From: Caldimonas thermodepolymerans
GTDB lineage: Bacteria > Pseudomonadota > Gammaproteobacteria > Burkholderiales > Burkholderiaceae_C
Assembly (NCBI RefSeq): GCF_015476235.1
Contig: NZ_CP064338.1
Coordinates: 1,116,001 to 1,180,000, forward strand
Length of the DNA: 64,000 nt
Reading direction: 5' to 3'
Below the pieces are notes generated by a model, which was given only the letters and a program-made list of their open reading frames with translations, was not told the origin of the DNA and did no database searches. The translations under genes were made by a program, and so were the position numbers. Shown one piece after another: positions 48,628 through 56,847 of this stretch (positions are counted from its first letter, which is position 1; every line of letters begins with the position of its first letter).

Positions 48628-49557
48628 ATGGACATCTTTCTCCAACAGATCATCAACGGTCTGGTGCTCGGCAGCATGTACGCGCTGGTGGCACTGGGCT
48701 ACACGATGGTCTACGGCATCATCAGCCTGATCAACTTCGCGCACGGCGAAGTGCTGATGGTGGGGGCGATGACCAGCTGGACCGTGGTGACGTTCCTGCA
48801 GGAGCTGGCGCCCGGCATGCCCGGCTGGCTGATGATGCTGATCTCGCTGCTGTGCGCGATCGTGGTCTGCGCGGTGCTCAACTTCACGATCGAGAAGGTG
48901 GCCTACCGGCCCCTGCGCGGCGCGCCCCGCCTGGCGCCGCTGATCACCGCGATCGGCATGTCCATCCTGCTCCAGACGATCGCGATGATCATCTGGAAGC
49001 CCAATCCCAAGCCCTACCCGCTGCTGCTGCCCACCGAGGTGATCCCGATCGGCGGGGCGGTGATCACGGTGACCCAGGTGCTGATCCTCTCGACCACCGT
49101 GGTGCTGCTGTGCGGCCTGCTGTGGCTGGTGCATCGCACCAAGCTGGGCCGCGCGATGCGCGCCACCGCCGAGAACCCGCGCGTGGCCGCGCTGATGGGC
49201 GTGCGTCCCGACATGGTGATCTCCGCGACCTTCGTGATCGGCGCCTCGCTGGCCGCGGTGGCCGGCGTGATGTGGGCCTCCAACTACGGCACCGTGCAGC
49301 ACACGATGGGCTTCCTGCCCGGCCTGAAGGCGTTCACCGCGGCGGTGTTCGGCGGCATCGGCAACCTGGCCGGCGCGATGCTCGGCGGCGTGCTGCTGGG
49401 CCTGATCGAGGCCATCGGTTCCGGCTACCTGGGCGACCTGACCGGCGGCGTGCTGGGCAGCCACTACGCCGACATCTTCGCCTTCATCGTGCTGATCCTC
49501 GTGCTGACCCTGCGTCCCTCGGGCCTGCTGGGCGAACGCGTGGCGGACCGCGCCTGA
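48628..49557 (+). CDS. livH: Branched-chain amino acid ABC transporter permease
   Basis: 309 residues with about eight transmembrane helices. IINGLVLGSMYALVALGYTMVYGIISLINFAHGEVLMVGA is the LivH entry, and AATAENPRVAALMGVRPD is the conserved cytoplasmic loop that contacts the ATPases. GFLPGLKAFTAAVFGGIGNLAGAMLGGVLLG closes the core. It pairs with LivM in the inner membrane to import Leu/Ile/Val or related amides. CTGGAG lies upstream of the ATG at 48628. First gene of a livHMGF operon that lacks a binding-protein gene in the window. Confidence 0.93.
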   Translation: MDIFLQQIINGLVLGSMYALVALGYTMVYGIISLINFAHGEVLMVGAMTSWTVVTFLQELAPGMPGWLMMLISLLCAIVVCAVLNFTIEKVAYRPLRGAPRLAPLITAIGMSILLQTIAMIIWKPNPKPYPLLLPTEVIPIGGAVITVTQVLILSTTVVLLCGLLWLVHRTKLGRAMRATAENPRVAALMGVRPDMVISATFVIGASLAAVAGVMWASNYGTVQHTMGFLPGLKAFTAAVFGGIGNLAGAMLGGVLLGLIEAIGSGYLGDLTGGVLGSHYADIFAFIVLILVLTLRPSGLLGERVADRA

Positions 49558-49575
49558 TCGCCGGGAGACACTGAC

Positions 49576-50664
49576 ATGCTGCAAAAGAACAAGCTGCTGA
49601 GCTTCGTGCTGATCGGGGTGGCCCTGCTGGTGCTGCCGCACGTGGCGCTCTACTTCGGCCAGGGCTGGGTGCGCATCATCGACCTGGCGCTGCTGTACGT
49701 GATGCTGGCGCTGGGCCTGAACGTGGTGGTCGGCTACGCCGGCCTTCTGGACCTGGGCTACGTGGCCTTCTACGCGGTCGGCGCCTACATGTTCGCGCTG
49801 ATGGCCTCGCCCCACTTGTGGGAAACCTTTCCGGCAGTCGCACAGATGTTCCCCAACGGGCTGCACACGCCGATCTGGGTGGTCGTGCCGCTGGCCGCGG
49901 GGCTGGCGGCGCTGGCCGGCGTGCTGCTGGGCATGCCGGTGCTGCGCCTGCGCGGCGACTACCTGGCGATCGTGACGCTGGGCTTCGGCGAAATCATCCG
50001 GGTGTTCATGAACAACATGGAATACCCGATCAACATCACCAACGGTCCGCGCGGATTGAGCGGCATCGATTCGATGCGCCTGTTCGGGTTCGATTTCGGA
50101 AAACCGATGCGCATCGGCGAATATCTGATACCGCCGGTCGTCAAATACTATTACCTGTTCATGTTCCTCGTGCTGGTCAGCATCTGGATCTGCTACCGGC
50201 TGGAGAACTCCCGCATCGGCCGCGCCTGGATGGCGATCCGCGAGGACGACGTCGCCGCCAAGGCCATGGGCATCAACGTGCGCAACGTCAAGCTGCTGGC
50301 CTTCGCGATGGGCGCGACCTTCGGCGGCGTGGCCGGCTCGATGTTCGCCGCCTTCCAGGGCTTCATCTCGCCCGAGTCGTTCAGCCTGATGGAGTCGATC
50401 ATGATCGTCGCGATGGTCGTGCTCGGCGGCCTGGGCCACCTGCCGGGCGTGGTGCTGGGTGCGCTGCTGCTGGCCGCGCTGCCCGAGGTGCTGCGCTACG
50501 TGGCCGGTCCGCTGCAGCACATGACCGACGGGCGGCTGGATGCGGCCATCCTGCGCCAGCTGCTCATCGCGCTGGCGATGATCATCGTGATGCTGCTGCG
50601 TCCGCGCGGCCTGTGGCCCGCGCCGGAACATGGCAAGGCTGCCGCGCAGCCGGCGACGAAGTGA
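49576..50664 (+). CDS. livM: Branched-chain amino acid ABC transporter permease
   Basis: 362 residues with about nine to ten transmembrane helices. LGLNVVVGYAGLLDLGYVAFYAVGAYMFAL, RLRGDYLAIVTLGFGEIIRVFMNN and NGPRGLSGID are typical LivM segments. GRAWMAIREDDVAAKAMGINVRNVKLLAFAMGA is the ATPase-contact loop. The final part has GGLGHLPGVVLGALLL. Compared with E. coli LivM it lacks a long N-terminal extension, as usual in Burkholderiales. It starts 18 bases after livH and is followed by livG after ten bases. Confidence 0.93.
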   Translation: MLQKNKLLSFVLIGVALLVLPHVALYFGQGWVRIIDLALLYVMLALGLNVVVGYAGLLDLGYVAFYAVGAYMFALMASPHLWETFPAVAQMFPNGLHTPIWVVVPLAAGLAALAGVLLGMPVLRLRGDYLAIVTLGFGEIIRVFMNNMEYPINITNGPRGLSGIDSMRLFGFDFGKPMRIGEYLIPPVVKYYYLFMFLVLVSIWICYRLENSRIGRAWMAIREDDVAAKAMGINVRNVKLLAFAMGATFGGVAGSMFAAFQGFISPESFSLMESIMIVAMVVLGGLGHLPGVVLGALLLAALPEVLRYVAGPLQHMTDGRLDAAILRQLLIALAMIIVMLLRPRGLWPAPEHGKAAAQPATK

Positions 50665-50674
50665 GGGGCACGGC

Positions 50675-51463
50675 ATGAGCGAACAACGACAGGACATCAT
50701 CCTCAGGGTCAGCGGCGTTTCCAAGCGCTTCGGCGGCTTGCAGGCGCTCAGCGACGTCGGCCTGGAAATCAAGCGCGGCCAGGTCTACGGCCTGATCGGC
50801 CCCAACGGCGCCGGCAAGACGACCTTCTTCAACGTGATCACCGGGCTGTACACGCCCGACTCGGGCACCTTCGAGCTGGAGGGCAAGCCCTACAAGCCGG
50901 AGGCGGTGCACGAGGTGGCGCGCGCGGGCATCGCGCGCACCTTCCAGAACATCCGCCTGTTCCCGGAGATGACCGCGCTCGAGAACGTGATGGTCGGCCG
51001 CCACATCCGCACCCGCTCGGGGCTGATCGGCGCGATCTTCCGCACCCGCGCGTTCAAGGAGGAAGAAGAGCAGATCCGCGAGCGCGCGATGCAGCTGCTC
51101 GAGTACGTGGGCATCGCCAAGTACGCCGACTTCCGCGCCCGCACGCTGAGCTACGGCGACCAGCGTCGGCTGGAGATCGCACGCGCGCTCGCCACCGACC
51201 CCAAGCTGGTCGCGCTCGACGAGCCGGCCGCAGGCATGAACTCGACCGAGAAGATGGTGCTGCGCGAGCTGATCGACCGCATCCGCAAGGACGGCCGCAC
51301 CATCCTGCTGATCGAACACGACGTGAAGCTGGTGATGGGCCTGTGCGACCGCGTCACCGTGCTCGACTACGGCAAGGCGATCGCCGAGGGCACGCCCTAC
51401 GAGGTGCAGCGCAACGAGAAGGTGATCGAGGCCTACCTCGGCGCCGGCCATGCGGCGCATTGA
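50675..51463 (+). CDS. livG: Branched-chain amino acid ABC transporter ATP-binding protein
   Basis: 262 residues. Walker A GPNGAGKTT (about 43-51), Q-loop RTFQNIRLFPEMTALENVMVG, signature LSYGDQRRLEIARAL (LSYG replaces LSGG, usual for LivG), Walker B LVALDEPAAGMN and switch His in IEHDVKLVM. The C-terminal IEAYLGAG segment is the family end. It drives transport with LivF. It follows livM closely. About 97 bases separate it from livF. Confidence 0.94.
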   Translation: MSEQRQDIILRVSGVSKRFGGLQALSDVGLEIKRGQVYGLIGPNGAGKTTFFNVITGLYTPDSGTFELEGKPYKPEAVHEVARAGIARTFQNIRLFPEMTALENVMVGRHIRTRSGLIGAIFRTRAFKEEEEQIRERAMQLLEYVGIAKYADFRARTLSYGDQRRLEIARALATDPKLVALDEPAAGMNSTEKMVLRELIDRIRKDGRTILLIEHDVKLVMGLCDRVTVLDYGKAIAEGTPYEVQRNEKVIEAYLGAGHAAH

Positions 51464-51560
51464 GGCACCGACCGGTGCGACGTCCGGCATCCCGGCCCGC
51501 GGTCACAGGCGCGCGCCGGGCACCGGACACTGACGATCAAAGATCTGGAAGAAGCGCAAG

Positions 51561-52277
51561 ATGAGCGAGACCATCCTCAAGATCAGCGGCCTGCGCGTGG
51601 CCTACGGCGGCATCCAGGCCGTCAAGGGCGCGTCGCTCGAGGTCCGGCAAGGCGAGCTCGTGAGCCTGATCGGTGCCAACGGTGCCGGCAAGACCACCAC
51701 GCTGAAGGCGATCACCGCGACCCTGCCGGTGGCCGACGGCTCGATCGAATACCTGGGCCAGCCGACCAGGGGCAAGGGGGCCTGGGACCTGGTGCGCCAG
51801 GGCCTGGTGATGGTGCCCGAAGGCCGCGGCACCTTCACCCGCATGACCATCACCGAGAACCTGCTGATGGGCGCCTTCACGCGCAACGACAAGAAGGAGA
51901 TCGAGGAGGACATCGAGAAGGTCTTCGCGCTCTTCCCGCGCCTGAAGGAACGCCGCAACCAGCTCGCCGGCACGATGTCCGGCGGCGAGCAGCAGATGCT
52001 GGCGATGGGCCGCGCGCTGATGGCGCGCCCCAAGCTGCTGCTGCTGGACGAGCCGTCGATGGGCCTGTCGCCGATCATGGTCGACAAGATCTTCGAGGTC
52101 GTCAGCGACATCCACCAGCAGGGCGTGACGATGCTGCTGGTCGAGCAGAACGCCAGCCGCGCGCTGCAGCTGGCCGACCGCGGCTACGTGATGGACTCGG
52201 GCGAGATCACGATGAGCGGCGACGCCAAGGCCCTGCTCAACGATCCCAAGGTGCGCGCCGCCTACCTGGGCGAGTGA
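51561..52277 (+). CDS. livF: Branched-chain amino acid ABC transporter ATP-binding protein
   Basis: 238 residues. LRVAYGGIQAVKGASLEV, Walker A GANGAGKTT, VPEGRGTFTRMTITENLLMGAF (LivF-specific Q-loop region), signature MSGGEQQMLAMGRAL, Walker B LLLLDEPSMGLSP and LVEQNASRALQLADR. The end KVRAAYLGE is typical. Forms a heterodimer with LivG. A strong bidirectional terminator follows 24 bases later. Confidence 0.94.
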   Translation: MSETILKISGLRVAYGGIQAVKGASLEVRQGELVSLIGANGAGKTTTLKAITATLPVADGSIEYLGQPTRGKGAWDLVRQGLVMVPEGRGTFTRMTITENLLMGAFTRNDKKEIEEDIEKVFALFPRLKERRNQLAGTMSGGEQQMLAMGRALMARPKLLLLDEPSMGLSPIMVDKIFEVVSDIHQQGVTMLLVEQNASRALQLADRGYVMDSGEITMSGDAKALLNDPKVRAAYLGE

Positions 52278-52301
52278 GGCCTGCCGGCCGCTCCTGAACG
52301 C

Positions 52302-52331
52302 ACAAGGGCCGCCTGCGGGCGGCCCTTGTTC
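52302..52331. terminator. Bidirectional intrinsic terminator after livF
   Basis: A perfect 12-base stem (ACAAGGGCCGCC / GGCGGCCCTTGT) with a 4-base loop. It ends both the liv operon and, on the other strand, the convergent Bug-protein gene. Confidence 0.88.
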
Positions 52332-52358
52332 ATGGCAACGGGTGCCGGAGCTGGCGCG

Positions 52359-53339
52359 TCACTCGATGCGCGCGCCGCTGAGCTTGACCACCTGCTCGTA
52401 CTTGGCCAGCTCGGCCTTCACGAACTCGCCGAACTGCTGCGGCGTGGTCGGCGAGGGCTCGGCCAGGAAGGACGCGAAGCGGGCCTTGACGTCCGGCGCG
52501 TTGAGCACCGCGACGAAGGCCTGGTTCAGGCGCTCGATGACCGCCTGCGGCGTCTTCGCCGGCGCGAACAGGCCGAACCAGGTGTCCACCGCGAAGCCGG
52601 GCAGGCCGGATTCGGCGATGGTCGGCAGCTCGGGCATCGCGCTGGAGCGCTGCGGCGTCGTGACCGCCAGGGCCTTGAGCTTGCCGGCACGGATGTTGGC
52701 CGACGCCGTGGCCAGGTTGTCGAAATTGAGGTCCACCTGGCCCGACAGCAGCCCCATCTGCGCCGGCGCGCCGCCGGCGTAGGGGATGTGCACCATGCTG
52801 ATGCCGGCCTGCTTCTTGAACATCTCGCCAGCCAGGTGCCCGGCGCTGCCGTTGCCGCCCGAGCCGTAGTTCAGGCGTCCCGGGTTGGCGCGAGCGTAGG
52901 CGATCAGCTGCTGCACCGAGTTGATGTTCAGCCGCGCGGCCGTCTCGGCGTTGAGCACCAGCACGTTGGGCACGCGTGCCACCAGCGTGATCGGCGCGAA
53001 GTCGCGGATCGGGTCGTAGGGCACGCGCGCGTACAGCCAGGGGTTGATCGCGTGCGTGGCCACCGCGCCCATCACGATGGTGTGGCCGTCGGGCGCGGAC
53101 TTGGCGACATGGTCGGCGCCGAGGTTGCCGCCGGCGCCGGGCCGGTTCTCGACGATCACGTTGCCCAGTGCGTCACGGGCCTTCTCGGCCAGCAGCCGCG
53201 CGATCGCATCCAGCGGCCCGCCGGGCGGGTAGGGCACGACCAGCTTGATCGGCGGGTCGGACTGCGCGTGCAGCAGCGCGGGAAAGGCCAGGGCGCCGGC
53301 CAGGGCGACGTGGGTTTGCAGCCAGAGTCGTCGGTTCAT
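52359..53339 (-). CDS. Bug-family (TctC-like) extracytoplasmic solute-binding protein
   Basis: 326 residues. A signal peptide (RRLWLQTHVALAGALAFPALLHAQ) is cleaved around residue 26. The mature protein shows IKLVVPYPPGGPLDAIARLLAEK, VIVENRPGAGGNLGADHVAKSAPDGHTI and PELPTIAESGLPGF, the strong Bug signatures. Bug proteins bind carboxylates or amides for tripartite tricarboxylate transporters or signalling. Burkholderiales carry many orphan copies without tctAB, as here. It is not a LivK-type binding protein despite its position beside livF. Ligand unknown. Confidence 0.92.
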   Translation of the reverse strand: MNRRLWLQTHVALAGALAFPALLHAQSDPPIKLVVPYPPGGPLDAIARLLAEKARDALGNVIVENRPGAGGNLGADHVAKSAPDGHTIVMGAVATHAINPWLYARVPYDPIRDFAPITLVARVPNVLVLNAETAARLNINSVQQLIAYARANPGRLNYGSGGNGSAGHLAGEMFKKQAGISMVHIPYAGGAPAQMGLLSGQVDLNFDNLATASANIRAGKLKALAVTTPQRSSAMPELPTIAESGLPGFAVDTWFGLFAPAKTPQAVIERLNQAFVAVLNAPDVKARFASFLAEPSPTTPQQFGEFVKAELAKYEQVVKLSGARIE

Positions 53340-53454
53340 CGTGGACAGGGCGCGCGAGCGCCCGCAGGAAGCGGAACACAGTCCGCCAGTATGGCGCGTC
53401 CGGCGCCCGCCCGCAGGGAGGGTGTGCCCGGAGTCCGCCGCCCCGGCACGGGCC

Positions 53455-54486
53455 TCAGTGCTTGTCCGCCTCGCTGGTGAAGGCGTCGGCGTAGAACTCC
53501 TCGGCCGGCAGGCCGGCGTGGGCGACGAAGTCGCGCTGGGCAGCCTCCACCATCACCGGCGCGCCGCACGCGTAGACCTGGTGGCCGGACAGGTCCGGCA
53601 GGTCCTGCAGCACGGCCTGGTGGACGAAGCCGGTGCGGCCGCTCCACTGGTCCTCGGGCTTGGGCTCGGACAACACCGGCACGTAGGTCAGGTTGGGCAT
53701 GGCCGCGGCGGCCTGCTCGGCCCACTCGTGCAGGTACAGGTCGGCGCGGCTGCGGCAGCCCCAGTACAGCACCGCGGGGCGGGTGATGCCCTTGTGCTGC
53801 ATGTGCTCGATGATGGCCTTGATCGGCGCGAAGCCGGTGCCCGAGGCCAGCAGCACGACGGGCTTGTCGGAATCCTCGCGCAGGAAGAAGCTGCCGAACG
53901 GGCCTTCCAGGCGCAGGATCTCCTTTTCCTTCATCGTGTTGAACACGTGGTCGGTGAACTTGCCGCCGGGCATGTGGCGGATGTGCAGCTCGATGCCCGG
54001 CTGCTCGGCCTGGGTGTGCGGCGCGTTGGCCATCGAGTAGCTGCGGCGCGTGCCGTCGCGCAGGATGAACTCGATGTACTGGCCGGCGTGGTACTGCAGC
54101 TGGTCGTTGGCCGGCAGCTGCAGGCGCAGCACGGCCACGTCCGGGGCGCGCTTCTCGATCGCGGCGACGCGGCAGGGCATCTTGCGCACCGGGAACTGGC
54201 CGGCCCCCACCACCTCGCGCGACTCGATCACGATGTCGGTCTGCGGCGTGGCGCAGCAGGTCAGCGTGTAGCCCGCTTCTTCCTCGGCCGGCGACATGGC
54301 CTTCACCTGGTGGGCGCCATGGATCACGCGGCCTTCGAGCAGGCGGCTCTTGCAGGACCCGCAGGCGCCGTCCTTGCAGCCGTAGGGCAGGCCCACGCCC
54401 TGGCGGATGGCGGCGGCGAGCACGGTCTCGTCGCGTTGCACCTCGAAGGTGTGGCCGCTGGGCTGCACGGTCACGGTGAAGGTCAT
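53455..54486 (-). CDS. 2Fe-2S/FAD NAD(P)H reductase (CDP-6-deoxyglucoseen reductase-like)
   Basis: 343 residues from the ATG at 54484-54486, with GGAG upstream. N-terminal plant-type ferredoxin domain with the cluster Cys C37, C42, C45 and C77. A ferredoxin-reductase-like middle (RSYSMANAPH, the FAD motif RxYS) and an NAD-binding end (LASGTGFAPIKAIIEH, CGAPVM) follow. It transfers electrons from NAD(P)H through FAD to the iron-sulfur cluster. AscD/CDP-6-deoxy-delta-3,4-glucoseen reductases, phenol hydroxylase reductases and similar proteins share this layout. The electron acceptor is not in the neighbourhood, so the annotation is generic. Confidence 0.85.
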   Translation of the reverse strand: MTFTVTVQPSGHTFEVQRDETVLAAAIRQGVGLPYGCKDGACGSCKSRLLEGRVIHGAHQVKAMSPAEEEAGYTLTCCATPQTDIVIESREVVGAGQFPVRKMPCRVAAIEKRAPDVAVLRLQLPANDQLQYHAGQYIEFILRDGTRRSYSMANAPHTQAEQPGIELHIRHMPGGKFTDHVFNTMKEKEILRLEGPFGSFFLREDSDKPVVLLASGTGFAPIKAIIEHMQHKGITRPAVLYWGCRSRADLYLHEWAEQAAAAMPNLTYVPVLSEPKPEDQWSGRTGFVHQAVLQDLPDLSGHQVYACGAPVMVEAAQRDFVAHAGLPAEEFYADAFTSEADKH

Positions 54487-54572
54487 CGGAGGCTCTCCTG
54501 GCTCATAAACTGCGAAACCCGACATTTTGCCCCGGAACCGGGCCGGCCCCCGGATGACACCGTGAGCGACGC

Positions 54573-55466
54573 ATGACCCAGACGTCTTCCACCCTGCGGC
54601 GCCGCCCGCGCCTGCTGATCGTCGGCTGCGGCGACATCGGGCGGCGCGTGCTGCGCCTGCTCGCCTCGCGCTGGCGCGTCTGCGCGCTGACCTCGCAGCC
54701 ACGGCGTTGCGCCGAGCTGCGCGCGCTGGGCGCGGTGCCGCTGGTCGGCAACCTGGACGATCCGGCCACGCTGCACCGCCTGGCCGGGCTGGCCGACGCG
54801 GTGCTGCACCTCGCGCCGCCGCCGGCCGAGGGCGACACCGACCCGCGCACCGCGGCGCTGTTGCGGGCGCTGGCGCGCCGCGGGGCCCCCGGCGTGCTGG
54901 TCTACGCGAGCACCACCGGGGTGTACGGCGACGCGCAGGGCGCGCGCTTCGACGAGACGCGCCCGGTGGCCCCGGCCACGGCGCGCGCGCGGCGCCGCGT
55001 CGATGCCGAGCAGCGGGTGCGCTGGTGGGGCCGGGCGGTCGGCGCGCGGGTGACCATCCTGCGCATCCCCGGCATCTACGCGCCGGAGCGTCCCGGCGGC
55101 GACCCGCGCGAGCGGCTGCGGCGCGGCACGCCGGTGCTGGTGCCCGAGGAGGACGTCTATACCAACCACATCCACGCCGACGACCTGGCGCGCGCCTGCG
55201 CGGCGGCGCTGTGGCGCGGCCGCCCGCAGCGCGTGGTGCACGTGTGCGACGACACCGAGCTGAAGATGGGCGATTACTTCGAGCTGGTGGCCCGGCTGTG
55301 CGGGCTGCCGCCGCCGGCGCGCATCGGCCGCGCCGAGGCGGCGCAGCGGCTGTCGCCGGCGCAGCTGTCGTTCCTGGCCGAGTCGCGGCGGCTGCGCAAC
55401 GACCGGCTCAAGCGCGAGCTGCGCCTGCGGCTGCGTTACCCGACGGTGCGCGAGGGGCTGGCCTGA
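54573..55466 (+). CDS. NAD-dependent epimerase/SDR (YeeZ-like)
   Basis: 297 residues. LLIVGCGDIGRRVLRLLASRWRV is an atypical-SDR glycine loop (GxGxxG). LTSQPRRCAELRALGAVPLVGNLDD, VLHLAPPP, YASTTGVYGD (Ser/Thr region) and RIPGIYAPER follow. Compared with classical epimerases, the catalytic Tyr/Lys pair is not clearly conserved (RARRRVDAEQRVR occupies the expected region), as in the YeeZ group of SDRs with unknown substrate. Divergent from the reductase across 86 bases. Confidence 0.8.
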   Translation: MTQTSSTLRRRPRLLIVGCGDIGRRVLRLLASRWRVCALTSQPRRCAELRALGAVPLVGNLDDPATLHRLAGLADAVLHLAPPPAEGDTDPRTAALLRALARRGAPGVLVYASTTGVYGDAQGARFDETRPVAPATARARRRVDAEQRVRWWGRAVGARVTILRIPGIYAPERPGGDPRERLRRGTPVLVPEEDVYTNHIHADDLARACAAALWRGRPQRVVHVCDDTELKMGDYFELVARLCGLPPPARIGRAEAAQRLSPAQLSFLAESRRLRNDRLKRELRLRLRYPTVREGLA

Positions 55467-55478
55467 GCGGGCGCCGGC

Positions 55479-56567
55479 TCAGATGCCCCGCGCGCGGCGC
55501 AGCGTCTTCATGCGGTCGGCGGTGCGCGCGGTGAGCGTGAGCAACCCGGCGCCGCGGCCGACCTCCAGCGTCACCTCGCGTTCGGCGCGGGGGTCGCTCC
55601 ACAGTCGCCGGTAGAACGCCTCCAGGCGGCCGACCGGCTCGCCGTCGAGCTTGAGGATCACGTCGCCCGGCTGCAGGCCGGCGGCTTCGGCCGGGCTGCC
55701 GGCCTGCACCCGCACCACGCGCACCAGGCCCTGGTGGTCGACGCAGTGCGCCCCCAGCCAGGCGCGCGTGCTGCGGCGCGAGGCGCCGTGGCGGCGCAGC
55801 TCGTCCTGCACCGCCTTGTACAGGTCGACCGGCACGAACATGTTGCCCGGCTGGTGGCGCCCGGGGCCGAGCGCCTCCATCACGAACAGCGAGCCGATGC
55901 CCAGCAGCTCGCCGCGCGCGTTGAACAGGCCGGCGCCGCTGTGGTCGGGGCGCGGCGGCACGGTGAAGATCGCGTCCTCGACGTGGTACTCCCAGTAACC
56001 GGAGAACGGCCGCTGCGACACCACCTGCGCGACGCTCATCGCGCCGTCCGGGCCGCCGGTGGCGATCACGTAGGGCTCCTCGGTGTCCAGCCCGCCGGAC
56101 TGCCCCAGCGGCGCGGGCACCAGCTGCACCGGCACCACCGGCTGCACCAGGGCGAAGCCGGTGGCCAGGTCGTACGCCACCACGCGGCCGGGCAGCGCGC
56201 GCCCGTCGGGCAGCAGCAGGTCGACCTTGTCGGCCTCCAGGACCAGGTAGCCGATCGTCAGCACCAGCCCCTGCGCGTCGATCACGACGCCCGAGCCCTG
56301 GCGTACCTGCCCGAGGCTTTCGCTGGAGGCCGCATCGGGCGCGGCCAGCGCGCGCACGCCGACCACCGAGGCGCTGACCTGGCGCAGCACCCGGGCCTGC
56401 TCGACCACGGCGGCTTCCTCCTCGTCGCCGGCGGGTGGTTGCTGCGCCGCCGCCGGCAGGCCCGCCCCGAGCAGCAGGCCCAGCACCAGGCCGGCGAAGC
56501 GCCGCCGGCGGGGGCGGGCAGGGCGCAGGCGACGGCGGAGCATGGCGGCGGCAGAGACTGGCAGCAT
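55479..56567 (-). CDS. HtrA/S1C-like PDZ protein with degenerate catalytic triad
   Basis: 362 residues from the ATG at 56565-56567, preceded by a GGGGGTG-type site. Later Met codons are possible. A basic stretch and a hydrophobic core (RRRRFAGLVLGLLLGAGLPAAAQQ) form a signal peptide. The S1C fold runs from about 90: GSGVVIDAQGLVLT, where the His of the usual NHV motif is Tyr107, and LATGFALVQ, where the usual catalytic Asp is Gly137. The Ser is kept in DHSGAGLFN (S210). A PDZ domain (about 285-345) has AGLQPGDVILKLDGEPV. Secreted to the periplasm, it may be a chaperone-like pseudoprotease. It diverges from the uracil operon. Confidence 0.82.
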   Translation of the reverse strand: MLPVSAAAMLRRRLRPARPRRRRFAGLVLGLLLGAGLPAAAQQPPAGDEEEAAVVEQARVLRQVSASVVGVRALAAPDAASSESLGQVRQGSGVVIDAQGLVLTIGYLVLEADKVDLLLPDGRALPGRVVAYDLATGFALVQPVVPVQLVPAPLGQSGGLDTEEPYVIATGGPDGAMSVAQVVSQRPFSGYWEYHVEDAIFTVPPRPDHSGAGLFNARGELLGIGSLFVMEALGPGRHQPGNMFVPVDLYKAVQDELRRHGASRRSTRAWLGAHCVDHQGLVRVVRVQAGSPAEAAGLQPGDVILKLDGEPVGRLEAFYRRLWSDPRAEREVTLEVGRGAGLLTLTARTADRMKTLRRARGI

Positions 56568-56780
56568 GGCACCCCCGGCGGCGGTCGATCGGGCGCAGCA
56601 TCGCGCGTCCACCTTTTCCCGGCGCGCGGCAGGGACAAGCGCGGGCGCGTTGCATCGAAGCGGTGCGGCCCCGTGCCGCCGGTGCGCCGGGAACGGGCCG
56701 GGCAGGCACCGGACTGGGGCGAGGGCGGGGCGGCCGGCCGGGTTCGTGCTGGCATCGGGGTTGCTTGAACGGGCGCAAAG

Positions 56781-56796
56781 TTGACCATCCGGTCAG
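56781..56796. promoter_or_regulatory. RutR-type operator upstream of the URC operon
   Basis: TTGACCATCCGGTCAG matches the published E. coli RutR consensus TTGACCANNTGGTCAA at 12 of 14 fixed positions. It lies 51 bases before the ATG of the first operon gene (56848), and a RutR-like regulator is encoded four genes downstream. No second copy was seen before the regulator or the transporter genes. This is a consensus match by eye. Binding is inferred. Confidence 0.75.
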
Positions 56797-56847
56797 GTTC
56801 CGGGCGCAGGGCCCGGGGCGGCGGCCGGGTCGTCGGAGGAGGAACCC

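Noticed and set aside
48523-50772. 749-codon minus-strand frame over livHM
   Set aside because: His/Gln/Asp-rich shadow; livH and livM are full and well conserved.
52359-53339. Bug protein as the liv binding protein
   Set aside because: Bug/TctC signatures are clear, the gene is on the other strand with a bidirectional terminator between, and LivK-type binding proteins have a different fold.
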